From assembly GCF_001752395.1 (NCBI RefSeq), contig NZ_MKEK01000001.1, positions 653,244 to 717,243 of the forward strand: 64,000 bases of DNA, in the 5' to 3' direction. Positions 1 to 10,400 of the stretch are shown here, in pieces. This stretch comes from Rheinheimera salexigens. GTDB taxonomy: Bacteria; Pseudomonadota; Gammaproteobacteria; Enterobacterales; Alteromonadaceae. The notes beneath the pieces were generated by a model. That model was not told the DNA's origin, did no database searches, and was given only the letters and a program-made list of their open reading frames with translations. Numbering within the stretch: the first letter of the stretch is position 1; each line of letters opens with the position of its first letter. The translations under genes were made by a program, and so were the position numbers.

Positions 1-37
1 AAGGGGGCACAGCGTGTCGGCGTGGGTATAGCTGTTA

Positions 38-961
38 TCAGCCAAGGCTTAACAAGTAATCTAACGCACCACAAACTGCGGCGACTTGAGCTTGAATACA
101 TTGCTCTGGCGTGGCGCTTGGGCTGTCTGGATACACTTCTGTGGTGCTCACTAACGGTGCGTTAGTTACGCTGCCACATAAGCCTAATGAGGCTTTAGCA
201 TAGTTAATTACGCCAGGCTGTTGAATGGGCTCGCCAATTAAGCGGCCGTTTTCGTCAGCTTCGGCAATATGGGTAACTTGAGCCACCGCATCAATAATGG
301 CTTTTTGCAACGCTGGGCTTGGATGCTCGCTGTCGTCTACGGTGTAATAACCATCTGGAATATTCCAATTATGGTTTACTTTGCCATCTTGCGCCGCTTT
401 GGCGGGGCGAAACTCACTGTTATCGCTGTCGGTGGTTTCATGCAAATCAATATGCAAAGCAAAGTCAGTGTCTAATGACTGCAAGTATTGCTTGGCCTCT
501 AATGCTTCAATGGCTTTGCCGTCTTGACCAAAGCTACGATTAGGATCGATAGCGTCTGGGTTCCAACGGTTAATGGTTTCATAACCCCAAGGGCTAATGC
601 AGGGAATAACCACGATATTAAAGTGCGGGCTATAATGGGACGCTTTGGTTTGTAAAAAACGCAGAGCACCATGCACACCACTGGTTTCGTAACCATGCAC
701 ACCGCCGGTGACTAAAATAGTGGGTTTAAATGATTGCCAATCACGACTTTTAACCGCATACAGTGGATAAGTTTTACCGCATACCGCTTCATAATCTAGC
801 TTGCCGTATTTAACCAAAGTAAATTGGTCGGCTAAGGCTTCAATTTCCGGTAATACTTCGCTGAAAAAACTACGTTTAATATCTTGCTCGGCTAACCATT
901 GGGCTTTTTCTGGGGCGCCCCAAGGCTGGCCGACGGTACCAATATGATAAATTTTATCCAT
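38..961 (-). CDS. M14 family zinc metallopeptidase (succinylglutamate desuccinylase/carboxypeptidase-like)
   Basis: Predicted zinc hydrolase removing a C-terminal residue or an N-acyl group from an amino acid or short peptide. Visible M14 residues are His89 and Glu92 in the HGYE motif, His174 in DLHET, the DPNR motif near 139-142 and a probable catalytic Glu near 275 in TTEVYP. No signal peptide is seen, so it is probably cytoplasmic. About 307 residues, normal for single-domain M14 enzymes. The start at 961 is preferred because AGGAT precedes it at good spacing; an in-frame start at 994 lacks this. It lies downstream of a LysR gene on the same strand. Family is confident, substrate is not. 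Confidence 0.85.
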   Translation of the reverse strand: MDKIYHIGTVGQPWGAPEKAQWLAEQDIKRSFFSEVLPEIEALADQFTLVKYGKLDYEAVCGKTYPLYAVKSRDWQSFKPTILVTGGVHGYETSGVHGALRFLQTKASHYSPHFNIVVIPCISPWGYETINRWNPDAIDPNRSFGQDGKAIEALEAKQYLQSLDTDFALHIDLHETTDSDNSEFRPAKAAQDGKVNHNWNIPDGYYTVDDSEHPSPALQKAIIDAVAQVTHIAEADENGRLIGEPIQQPGVINYAKASLGLCGSVTNAPLVSTTEVYPDSPSATPEQCIQAQVAAVCGALDYLLSLG

Positions 962-1070
962 GTTAAATCCTATATTTCGGGCTGTTAATAGCAACCACTA
1001 ATTGAATTACACTTTTAATTGCATTATGAAACCACTATAGCATTCTAGGCTTAGTGGCGGCTAATTAGCT

Positions 1071-1964
1071 TTACTGCTCTTCGGTATTAAAGAAGTTTAA
1101 ACAATGCTGATAAAAGGCTTTCACTAAACGCGACATGGGTGCATGAGCCGAGTGAATAAAACCATATTCATGAGAAATGGTGTTAGTTAATGGAATTAAG
1201 CGCATATCCTTATCTACATACTGCTCAGCTAATATTTTGTTAATAATAGCAATGCCTTGCTGCCGTTTAACATAAGCGCACGCTGTGGCGATATTATGGG
1301 TTTCAATTTTCACCTGGGGTGTAATGCCTTCGCTTTGAAAGAATTGTTCTAAATTTTGTCGTGAAGGGCGACCTTTACCTAATAATACTAAAGGCTCACT
1401 GCATAATTGGGCTAGCTGAATACTTGTTTGCTGCGCTAAAGGATGCTGACTGGGTACGGCACACACTAAAGCGCTTTTTAAAATAGGGTAGCAAATTAAA
1501 CCAGGATGCTGCTCAGGTAGCTGAGTAAAGCCACAGTCTATTGAACGTTGAGCGACTAATTCCCGTGCTTGTTGTGGGCTTTGGCTATCGATACTAATTG
1601 AAACCGCCGGATGTACCGCCATAAAGCTGGCGACGGCATCGGCTAAGGGCCCGGAGCTAAAACTGGCTGGCGCCACTATAGTCAGTGAGCCGGCATCAAA
1701 TTTACGTAAGTTACGGGCTAGAGCTAAAAAGCGATCGGCGTTATTAAGTAATAATTCAATTTCTGCCCTTAAGCGCAACGCTTCGTCAGTAGGAATTAAC
1801 CGGCTGTGTTCTCGATAAAATAAGGCATAGCCAACAGATTGCTCTAATGAAGCCAATAATCGGCTTATGCCGGGTTGGGTTAAGCCCATTTGTTTAGCAG
1901 CTGCCGTGGCCGAACCGGTTTGCATAATGGCGCGAAAACTCTGCAAACTTTTTAAATTGAGCAT
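1071..1964 (-). CDS. LysR family transcriptional regulator
   Basis: LysR-type DNA-binding regulator of about 297 residues. The N-terminal winged helix-turn-helix (roughly residues 3-62, with TGSATAAAKQMGLTQPGISR) is followed by a periplasmic-binding-protein-like effector domain. The start at 1964 has a strong AAGGAAGG ribosome binding site; a longer in-frame start at 2000 does not. It is divergent from the TonB-dependent receptor gene, the usual arrangement for a LysR protein controlling the opposite gene, and its own strand continues into the M14 peptidase. By inference it controls the locus from 38 to 7308 in response to a substrate or breakdown product. Confidence 0.9.
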   Translation of the reverse strand: MLNLKSLQSFRAIMQTGSATAAAKQMGLTQPGISRLLASLEQSVGYALFYREHSRLIPTDEALRLRAEIELLLNNADRFLALARNLRKFDAGSLTIVAPASFSSGPLADAVASFMAVHPAVSISIDSQSPQQARELVAQRSIDCGFTQLPEQHPGLICYPILKSALVCAVPSQHPLAQQTSIQLAQLCSEPLVLLGKGRPSRQNLEQFFQSEGITPQVKIETHNIATACAYVKRQQGIAIINKILAEQYVDKDMRLIPLTNTISHEYGFIHSAHAPMSRLVKAFYQHCLNFFNTEEQ

Positions 1965-2004
1965 AAACCCTTCCTTTAACACGATATTTTCAATCAGCAC
2001 ATCT

Positions 2005-2040
2005 ATAACGTTATGTTATGACTGTATGACCATTAATCAT
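2005..2040. promoter_or_regulatory. Candidate LysR operator in the divergent intergenic region
   Basis: The gap between the LysR gene and the receptor gene holds a perfect 10-base palindrome ATAACGTTAT (2005-2014) and an interrupted dyad ATGA-N7-TCAT (2026-2040) that fits the T-N11-A pattern of LysR sites. Assigned from motif and position only. Confidence 0.35.
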
Positions 2041-2119
2041 AATATTGCATGACTTGTTTTGCTTTGCTAGTTTTCTAAGCAATAAAACAACAATCTGTTA
2101 CAGGCAACGGGGTAAAGCA

Positions 2120-4858
2120 ATGAAACAACGATATAACTTATCTGCGATAATGTTAGCGATGATTGGTGCTAGTGCAGTAGTCGCCACACCAGCAATGGCA
2201 CAGCAGCAAGAAGACAGCGCAACAGAAAGCAAAATTGAAGTGATTTCGGTTACTGGTTCTCGCATTACCCGTCGTGGTGAGACAGAAGGCAGCCCAATTC
2301 AAACCATTAATAAAGATGATATGGACGTTAAAGGCGCCGTGTCTATCGGTGAAGTATTACAAGAAATGCCTTCTGTTGGTGGCAGCTTAAATGATAATGG
2401 TAGTGCCGGTACTAGTCATGGTACGGCAAGCATTAACTTACGTAACTTGGGCGAAAACCGCTCGTTAGTATTGGTTAATGGTAACCGCTGGGTCAATGGC
2501 GCCGGTAGCCGTGGCTTTCGTGACTTTGTTGATTTAAATACTATTCCATATGCCATTATTAGTAACGTTGAAGTGTTACAAGATGGTGCTACTGCGATTT
2601 ATGGCGCCGATGCCATAGCTGGCGTAGTGAATATTCAAACCGTAAAAGATTTTGCTGGCGCTAAGCTCAATGCCTATTACGGCCAAACCAGTAAAAGCGA
2701 TCGTGAAACCGTCAATTTTGATGCCTTAATTGGCCATGATTTTGGCGAGCATAACTTAATGTTTGCCGCCAGCTTTGCTAAGCAAAAGCCTATTATGACC
2801 CAAGATCGGGCATTAACCGCAGTGCCGTTAAACGGTATTTCGTTAGGTACTGCTGAGGGCTTATTTACCGAAAAAAACCTGCAAGGGGTTATCGGTTTCC
2901 CTATCCCTAAAGAAGGCATTACGCGTGAGCCAAATAGTAATGGCGCTGACTTAGCCAGCTGGCGTCCAGCCACAAGCGAAGACAGATTTAACCGTTACCA
3001 TGATAACTATGTCGTGGGCCCAAGTGAGCGCATGAGCTTATTTGCCCAAGGCGTATTTGTGCTACCCGACGCTGGTATATTCCAAGATACCCAAGTTCGG
3101 GTTGAGGCGCTGTATAACGAACGTACTTCAGATCAGCAATTTTCGGCGGTAATTCCAACCGTGCGCGGTAGCCGAGGCTTTGTTATCGCGAATGATCCAA
3201 CAGTAAACCCTTTTGGCGTTGAGTTTTCGGGCAGCGACTTTGTGGCCAATAACTTTTTTACCGATAATGGCCTGCGTCGTAACGAGCAAAGCGTTAAAAC
3301 TAGCCGTGTTGGTTTAGGTATTGAAGGTTATTTGCCGGGCGATTGGCGTTGGGATGCGTTTGCTTCTTGGGCGCAAAATAAGGGTGAATTTACTTCATAT
3401 AATCAACTGCACTTAGACAAACTGGCTTTAGGCATGCGTGCTTGTGATGCCAGCGGTATTACCGCAGATGTTAGTGACTTACAGGCGGGTTGTGTGCCGG
3501 TAAACCTGTTTAACCCACTCACCGATGACATGGTTAATTATATTAACTTTACTGGCCATGATACTAACCAAACTGAGCAGTTGCATGGTCGGTTTAACTT
3601 AACCAATGCTATTTTTGAATTACCAGCCGGTGACGTACTAATGGCAGCCGGTGCTGAGTATCGTAAAGAGAAGGGCACTGATACGCCAGATGACATTATT
3701 AACTCTGACCCACGGGTAAACAGCTATCGCGCTACGTCTTCTTCACCACGTACCGGTACTGTTGGCGAGTATGATTTATACGAAGCCTATGCTGAATTTA
3801 ATGTGCCGTTGTTAGCTGACGTTACCTTAGCTAAATATTTAGAATTAAACTTGGCCACGCGATTCTCTGACTACAGCACCTTTGGTAACACTACCAATAG
3901 TAAAGTCGGTTTAATTTATCGTCCAGTAACTGACTTAATGCTGCGTGCGACGTGGGCTGAAGGCTTCCGTGCGCCATCGTTATTAGAGCTGTATGAAGGT
4001 GAGCGCGAGTCGTTCTCAGCGGTTAATGATCCTTGTTCTGCCAATAGTGCTTTACCAGGTTGTGCCGGTGTACCCGCTGCATATGTGCAAAATGAATCCA
4101 ACGTGCCTATTACCGTTGGCGGTAATTTACAGTTAACCCCAGAAACCTCTATTAACCGCTCAGTAGGTTTTGTCTATACGCCGGAACAGCTGGCTAATTT
4201 TAGTGTAACAGCTGATTGGTACAACATTAAAATTGATAACACTATCAGTACCTTTGGTACCCAGAATCTGATTGATTTATGTGCCTTTACCGGTAGAAAC
4301 TGTAACGTGATTCGCCGTGCAGCTAACGGTGAAATCCTCAATGTAAATGATGGCCCGGTTAACTTAAACGGTACAGAAGTGTCAGGTGTTGATGCGGTAG
4401 TGCGCTATAAAATTGATACTGATTATGGTCGTTGGAATTTCAGCACCAGTGTTAGCAAGTTAACCAAGTTATTAGAAGTGTCTACATTAGCCGATGGTAG
4501 CACCGTATCGTTAGATAAAGCCGGTACTGCGGGCTCACGTGAGTCATATCCAGAATGGCGCGGTGGCGTAACAGCACAATGGCAACATGATGCTTGGTCA
4601 GCGGCTTATAACTTACGTTATATCGGCGACAGTACTGAAACCTATGCTAATTCGCCACGCCATATCGGCTCGGTGACTTATCACGGTGTGTCTGGTGGCT
4701 ATAAATTTGAGCAAGGCTTATCGTTACGGGTTGGCGTAAATAACCTGTTTGATAAACAGCCTCCAGTGTCGTTAGTAAACCTGAACATTAACTTTGATCA
4801 GCAAACTTATAATGCTGTAGGTCGCTTTGTTTATATGCAGCTTAGCTACCAGTATTAA
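2120..4858 (+). CDS. TonB-dependent outer membrane receptor
   Basis: Outer membrane active transporter, 912 residues. A signal peptide ends at PAMA-QQ, followed by a TonB-box-like segment (EVISVTGSR), a plug domain with VLVNGNRWV and DGATAIYGADAIAGVVNI, and a long beta-barrel ending in YMQLSYQY with the expected terminal aromatic residue. Sequence style and size match the large marine receptors for peptides or other organic substrates. The start at 2120 begins the signal peptide; the frame is open upstream to a TTG at 2045, which would spoil it. It is divergent from the LysR gene and followed by the amidohydrolase and carrier genes, suggesting uptake of the compound they process. Substrate unknown. 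Confidence 0.93.
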   Translation: MKQRYNLSAIMLAMIGASAVVATPAMAQQQEDSATESKIEVISVTGSRITRRGETEGSPIQTINKDDMDVKGAVSIGEVLQEMPSVGGSLNDNGSAGTSHGTASINLRNLGENRSLVLVNGNRWVNGAGSRGFRDFVDLNTIPYAIISNVEVLQDGATAIYGADAIAGVVNIQTVKDFAGAKLNAYYGQTSKSDRETVNFDALIGHDFGEHNLMFAASFAKQKPIMTQDRALTAVPLNGISLGTAEGLFTEKNLQGVIGFPIPKEGITREPNSNGADLASWRPATSEDRFNRYHDNYVVGPSERMSLFAQGVFVLPDAGIFQDTQVRVEALYNERTSDQQFSAVIPTVRGSRGFVIANDPTVNPFGVEFSGSDFVANNFFTDNGLRRNEQSVKTSRVGLGIEGYLPGDWRWDAFASWAQNKGEFTSYNQLHLDKLALGMRACDASGITADVSDLQAGCVPVNLFNPLTDDMVNYINFTGHDTNQTEQLHGRFNLTNAIFELPAGDVLMAAGAEYRKEKGTDTPDDIINSDPRVNSYRATSSSPRTGTVGEYDLYEAYAEFNVPLLADVTLAKYLELNLATRFSDYSTFGNTTNSKVGLIYRPVTDLMLRATWAEGFRAPSLLELYEGERESFSAVNDPCSANSALPGCAGVPAAYVQNESNVPITVGGNLQLTPETSINRSVGFVYTPEQLANFSVTADWYNIKIDNTISTFGTQNLIDLCAFTGRNCNVIRRAANGEILNVNDGPVNLNGTEVSGVDAVVRYKIDTDYGRWNFSTSVSKLTKLLEVSTLADGSTVSLDKAGTAGSRESYPEWRGGVTAQWQHDAWSAAYNLRYIGDSTETYANSPRHIGSVTYHGVSGGYKFEQGLSLRVGVNNLFDKQPPVSLVNLNINFDQQTYNAVGRFVYMQLSYQY

Positions 4859-4890
4859 TGGGCCCTATTTACTAGACACTAGTTACTTCT

Positions 4891-4920
4891 GGCTATGGCG
4901 ACAATGATGTTGCCATAGCC
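4891..4920 (+). terminator. Hairpin after the TonB-dependent receptor gene
   Basis: GGCTATGGC (4891-4899) pairs with GCCATAGCC (4912-4920), with three further possible pairs inside. No strong T-run follows, so this may be an mRNA-stabilising or weak attenuating hairpin rather than a full terminator. Confidence 0.45.
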
Positions 4921-4948
4921 TTAGACTCTTATTTATGAAGCCTGACTT

Positions 4949-5815
4949 ATGAAGACTGAAAATAGCGAAAGCTATGTATTACACTTACCACAGCAGCATG
5001 TGCAGCCGTTAGTTTTCGACTCACCACATAGCGGTATGGTATTGCCAGCAGACTTTGCACCGCTGGCTAGCGTTAGCCAAATGAAAACCGGTTGGGACGC
5101 TTTTGTTGATGAGCTATGGCAACCGAGCACCGAGCAAGGTGCAGCGGTATTAGCGGCAACCGTATCGCGGATGTATATAGATTTAAACCGGGCACCGGAT
5201 GATATTCCGCATATTATGTTAGAGGGTGCTTGGCCAACGGCGCTGAATCCGACGGCCTATAGTGAGCGCGGTATGGGATTATTACGCCAATGGGCGCTAC
5301 CTGGCCAAGCCATGTATGCCAAGCCTTTAGCGGTAAAGGATGTGCAGCAGCGTTTGGCGCGTTATTATCAGCCGTATCATCAGCGATTAAAGCAATTATT
5401 AGATCAGCGTCACCAAGAATTTGGTGCAGTGTGGCATGTTGATTGCCATTCGATGAAATCTAAAGGCAATGCCATGAACATAGATGCTGGCACCGCCCGA
5501 GCAGATTTTGTTATTGGCAACCGTGATGGCGAGTCAGCCAGTGCCGGCTTTACTAACGTTATCGTCGAAAGCTTACAAGCCATGGGTTATCAGGTTAGTT
5601 TAAATCAGCCGTATAAAGGCGGCTATTTAACCCAGTGTTATGCTAATCCTACCCAGCGTCGGCATAGCATTCAAATTGAAATAAATCGCCATTTATATAT
5701 GGACGAATCCGGTTTTAGTAAGCACCTAGGTTTTGTCGAATTACAGCGTAACTTACAGTTGTTAACCACAAATATGTTGGCATATATTGAAGCTGATTTA
5801 TGTTCGGTTTTTTAA
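4949..5815 (+). CDS. N-formylglutamate amidohydrolase family protein
   Basis: Predicted zinc amidohydrolase, 288 residues, resembling N-formylglutamate deformylase (HutG type), which releases glutamate from N-formylglutamate at the end of one histidine degradation route. Family motifs seen are FDSPHSG near residues 23-29, DLNRAPDDIP, WHVDCHSMKSKG (likely metal-binding Asp and His) and QIEINRHLYMDE. No histidine-utilisation genes are nearby, so the substrate may be another N-acylated acidic amino acid delivered by the adjacent receptor and carrier. It lies 90 bases after the receptor gene and 77 before the carrier, probably one operon. Confidence 0.85.
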   Translation: MKTENSESYVLHLPQQHVQPLVFDSPHSGMVLPADFAPLASVSQMKTGWDAFVDELWQPSTEQGAAVLAATVSRMYIDLNRAPDDIPHIMLEGAWPTALNPTAYSERGMGLLRQWALPGQAMYAKPLAVKDVQQRLARYYQPYHQRLKQLLDQRHQEFGAVWHVDCHSMKSKGNAMNIDAGTARADFVIGNRDGESASAGFTNVIVESLQAMGYQVSLNQPYKGGYLTQCYANPTQRRHSIQIEINRHLYMDESGFSKHLGFVELQRNLQLLTTNMLAYIEADLCSVF

Positions 5816-5892
5816 TTAAGGGTAGCTCCTTAAATATTCGTTTATCAACATTAAATAAATCAGCATTAACTAAAAAAAGCTAAGGAATTATT

Positions 5893-7308
5893 ATGTCGCA
5901 GCCCAAGGTTGATACCAGTTCGCCGGTTCTTGCTAAACCTAAAGCGCGTAACCCAATAGTGGTATTACTGTTTATTTTAGTTATCGCCGCAGTACTAACC
6001 TATGTATTTGATTCAGGCAGTTATCAGCGTGAAAACGGCTTAGTGGTAGCAAACAGTTATCAAACCATTGAAAAAGATCGCTCTGTTAGCCACATATTTG
6101 GCAGTGTTAAACAAGCACCTGTAGGCGAGGCGCGGCCGGTGGGAGCGGTTGATGTATTAATGGCCATACCACAGGGCTTGCAGCGAGGCGCTGGCTTAAT
6201 TTTTATGGTGCTGGTGATTGGCGGCATGTTTGGTATTCTTAATGCTTCAGGTGCGGTTGATGCTGGGCTAGAGCGCTTACTGAATATGGTGCAGGGCAAT
6301 GTGTATGGTCTAGTGATATTTTTAATGACCATTTTCGCTTTAGGTAGCACCTTTTTAGGCTTAGCCTCAGAGTACTTACTCATTATCCCGTTAATGGTTG
6401 AGCTAGTACGCCGCTTAGGCATGCAGCCCATTATCGGCTTAGCCATCGTAACTGTTGCGGTTAAAGTCGGCTATTTATCGTCTATTACTAACCCTTTGCC
6501 GTTAACCATAGCCCAGCCATTATTAGGCTTGCCGGTATTTAGTGGTGCTGGCATGCGCGCACTATTCTTTGTTTGTTTCTTGGTGGTCGGTATTGGCTTT
6601 ATGCTGTTGGTGATTAAAAAAGTTGGCTTTGCCGATCAACCTAAGCATGAAGTCTGTAATAAACGCTTAAGCACGCGTCATTTGTTATTGCTTTTAACTT
6701 TACTGGCAGGGGTAGGCGGCTTAGTTTATGCCTCGACCACTTGGCAATGGCATAACCAGCAATTAACCGCGTATTACTTGGGCTTAAGTATTATTCTGAC
6801 CATTATTAGTGGTATGGGCGCGAGCGCAGCTGCCGATGCTTTTGTTAGTGGCATGAAAAAAATCTTGCTCGCCAGTATTTTAATCGGCGTCGCTATGGCC
6901 ATCGCTATTACCTTAGAAAACGGCAAAGTATTAGACAGTGTGGTGCATGGCCTAGTTAACTTAGTCGGTGAAGATAATGCTTATGTTGCTGTTGTCGGCA
7001 TGTTTGGTTCGCAACTGCTATTGGATGTGATGATCCCTTCTACTTCAGGCCAGGCAGCGGTAAGCATGCCGATTTTAGGCCCTATGGGCCAATTAGCCGG
7101 TGTCTCAGGGCAAAGTACAGTGCTAGCATTTTTGTTTGGTAATGGTATTACCAATATGATCACGCCAACCTCAGGTACGTTATTAGCTTACTTAGCCACA
7201 GCACAAGTAGGCTGGACGCAATGGGCCCGTTTTATCGCGCCACTAGTGGCTATCTTTGCGGTGATGGCCGGCTTAATGTTGATGTTTGCTGTTTACGTTG
7301 GTTTTTAA
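5893..7308 (+). CDS. YfcC family (ion transporter superfamily) carboxylate/amino acid carrier
   Basis: Inner membrane carrier, 471 residues, with about 12 hydrophobic segments in two halves. After a short hydrophilic N-terminus come a transmembrane helix (about 20-40), the PVGAVDVLMAIPQGLQRGAGLIF region and two re-entrant-type signatures (SSITNPLPLTIAQPL; MIPSTSGQAAVSMP), typical of the YfcC/arginine-ornithine antiporter-like branch. It probably imports the periplasmic substrate or exchanges it for a product. A good terminator follows, so it is last in its unit. Confidence 0.85.
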   Translation: MSQPKVDTSSPVLAKPKARNPIVVLLFILVIAAVLTYVFDSGSYQRENGLVVANSYQTIEKDRSVSHIFGSVKQAPVGEARPVGAVDVLMAIPQGLQRGAGLIFMVLVIGGMFGILNASGAVDAGLERLLNMVQGNVYGLVIFLMTIFALGSTFLGLASEYLLIIPLMVELVRRLGMQPIIGLAIVTVAVKVGYLSSITNPLPLTIAQPLLGLPVFSGAGMRALFFVCFLVVGIGFMLLVIKKVGFADQPKHEVCNKRLSTRHLLLLLTLLAGVGGLVYASTTWQWHNQQLTAYYLGLSIILTIISGMGASAAADAFVSGMKKILLASILIGVAMAIAITLENGKVLDSVVHGLVNLVGEDNAYVAVVGMFGSQLLLDVMIPSTSGQAAVSMPILGPMGQLAGVSGQSTVLAFLFGNGITNMITPTSGTLLAYLATAQVGWTQWARFIAPLVAIFAVMAGLMLMFAVYVGF

Positions 7309-7365
7309 AGCTGCTGCTTAAGTTGCTGTTTAAGTAGAATTAAAACCCGCTGTTTAAACAAAATT

Positions 7366-7396
7366 AAAGACCTACTGCTTAGTAGGTCTTTTTTTT
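7366..7396 (+). terminator. Rho-independent terminator after the YfcC gene
   Basis: An 11-base perfect stem, AAAGACCTACT with AGTAGGTCTTT, encloses a four-base loop and runs into a T-tract. It separates the transport operon from recC. Confidence 0.9.
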
Positions 7397-7482
7397 GCTG
7401 GTTTTATTTGCCGCTGTGATACGTTCTCAAAATACAGTGGCTGTGCTAACCTGCTAGTATCCTGTTTTAGTAGAGATTTAGC

Positions 7483-10400
7483 ATGCTGCAGCCTGGTTTT
7501 GTGGTGATCCATAGTAATCAATTAGAAACGCTACGTGAGTTACTGGTGCAATGGTTAAGCTCTCATCCAGTATCGGTACTGGGTACTGAAGAAATATTGG
7601 TGCAAAGTAATGGTATCGCCCAGTGGCTAAAAATGGCGTTGGCCGAAACAGCCAATGGCCATCCTGGTATCGCAGCGGGTTTGCAGGTTGAATTACCCAA
7701 TCAGTTTGTTTGGCAGTTATATCGCGCCGTATTGGGTGAAGCTATTCCAAAAAGCTTACCCTATGACAAAAACAACTTAAGTTGGCGCATTTTAGGCTTG
7801 TTAACACAATTAACCGAACCCGTGTTTGAGCCGTTAAACCGTTATTTACAGCAAGACATTGATGGCAGAAAAAGCTATCAGTTAGCTTTACGTTTAGCTG
7901 ATTTATTTGACCAATATCAAGTGTATCGTGCCGATTGGCTACAGCAATGGCGCAGTGGCGAAGATATTTTAAGCCGCGTCCCATTAAAAGCAGTGCCCGA
8001 AGATCAACTATGGCAACCCGCTTTATGGCGTTTATTACAGCAAGATATTGCCAGAACGGCCGGCGACTTAGCGTATTCAAGCCGAGCCGATGTGCATAAT
8101 AAAGCCTTAGCTGCGTTACAGCAGGGGCAGTTAGCTCGACCCGATTTATTACCCGAGCGCATCGTGGTATTTGGCGTGTCATCATTAGCCCAACAATCCT
8201 TAGAATTGCTAGCAGCGCTAGGCTCACAACGCCAAGTATTATTAACCGTGCTTAATCCGTGTCGGCATTTTTGGGGTGATATTAGTAGCATTAAAGATGA
8301 TATGCGCGGCTTACAAAAACGCCATCAGCGTAAACCGGGTCTGCCTGAAGTGCTGGATGCCGATGAGCTGTATTTACATGCACCAATATTGCTAGCTAGT
8401 TTAGGTAAACAAGGCCGAGATTATATTAGTTTATTGGATCAATTTGATCAGCCCGAGCGTTATCAGCATTGGTTTAACGACCGTATCGACTTATTCTCCG
8501 AGCCCGTAGCAGATGTGGCTACTTTGCCGTTATTACAACAATTACAGCAAGATATGCTAGAGCTTAATGCGACGCCAGTAACACCGCGATTATTAAGCGC
8601 AGAAGATACCAGTATAAGCTTTCATGTCGCCCATAGCCGCCAGCGCGAAGTAGAAATACTACAAGATAACTTACTCAGCCAATTCGCCAGTGATAGCAGC
8701 TTATTACCGCGCGATATTATTATTATGACGCCGGATATCAGCCTGTATCAAAGCCATATTCACGCCGTGTTTGGCCGCTTAAATCGCGATGATAAACGCT
8801 TTTTACCTTACACCTTAGCCGATCAAAGCTTACGCGGTAGCCAGCCATTAATGGTGGCTTTGGAATATATTCTGCAGTTACCAGAGCAGCGTTTTACCTT
8901 AACTGAAATTAGCGACTTACTGGATGTACCGGCTATTCAGCGCCGCTTTGGTATTAATGCTGAGGCCTTACCGCAAATACGCTTATGGTTAAATGAAGCC
9001 GGTGTACGCTGGGGACTAGATGGCGAGCAGCGCGCCAGTTTAGGCTTAGATCAACTGGCGGATAACTATAGTTGGATGTTTGGTATTGAAAGGATGTTGC
9101 TAGGCTTTGCATTAGGTGATGTTGAGCAATGGCAAGGCCGCGCCCCTTATGCCGATGTAGCCGGTTTAGCCGCCGCCGAACTTGGGCCATTATTGCAATT
9201 TATTCAGCAGCTCAAGCATTGGCATCAAGTACTGGCCGAAAAGTCAGATCGCAGCTTAGCGCAATGGCAGCAAGTGCTGTTTGCCGATCCGGGATTATTA
9301 AGTAATGTATTTGATTTTACTACCGACCAAGATCAACTCATTTATGGTCGATTAGCCGATGCCATGCAGCAGTTAGTCGATGCCGGTATTAGCGGCGATT
9401 TTAGCGGCGACATAAGCCTTGCAGTACTTCGTGAAGCTTGGTTAGAGCAAGCGAGTGAATCAGGGTTAAGCCAGCGCTTTTTAGCCGGTAGCTTAACCTT
9501 TTCTACCCTAATGCCCATGCGGGCCATTCCGTTTAAACGCGTGTATTTACTGGGTTTAAATGACGGTGAATATCCGCGTACTCGACAAACTGACGATTTC
9601 GACTTAATGGCCAATGATTATCGACCTGGCGATCGCTCGCGGCGTGATGACGATCGATTTTTATTTTTAGAGGCTATTCTAAGCGCACGCCAAGCCTTGT
9701 ATTTAAGCTGGGTAGGTAAGCATATTCGCAATAATAGCGAGCTACCGCCAAGCGTGCTTATTAGTCAGTTGGGTGATGTATTAAATAGCGGCTGGCAGCA
9801 AATCTCAGATCAAGAACATTCAGAACAGCCCGTCATGGCAGCATTAACCAAGCACTATCCGTTGCAGCCTTTTTCACCGCGCTATTTTAATAACGAATAT
9901 CATACCTATGCCTATGAATGGCAAGCGGCGCATCAGGCCGAGCAACAAACAGATGAAAGCAGCGCCACTGCAAATTATGATGATGCGTTACCGGTATTAA
10001 GCGTACGGCTATTAGATGATTTCTTGGCGAATCCGTGTCGGCATTATTTAAACCAGCGCTTTAAAACTCGCTTTTATGGCTCGGCGCTAATTAATAATGA
10101 CGATGAGCCTTTTGTATTAGACAGATTACAGCTGTATCAATTAAAGCAGCAGTTGCTACAACAGTTATTGCATCAGCCCGATTTAGATTTAACGGCTGCA
10201 GTAGCGCAGTTAGCACGGCAAGCCAAGCTACCACTAGCGTTATTTGGCCAAGATACCGCCGAGGAATTACAACGCGAGGCCGAAGTGGTGTTTAATCGCT
10301 ATCGTGCTGATGGCGTGCAGTGGCAAAAAGCAGAGCAACCCTTAGCTATTTCGCTACAGTTAGCCGGTATTGAGCTTAACGATACTTTGACTCAGCTGTA

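Noticed and set aside
7742..8227. 161-codon reverse ORF inside recC
   Set aside because: Lies fully within recC on the other strand with no family motifs; a shadow of codon bias.
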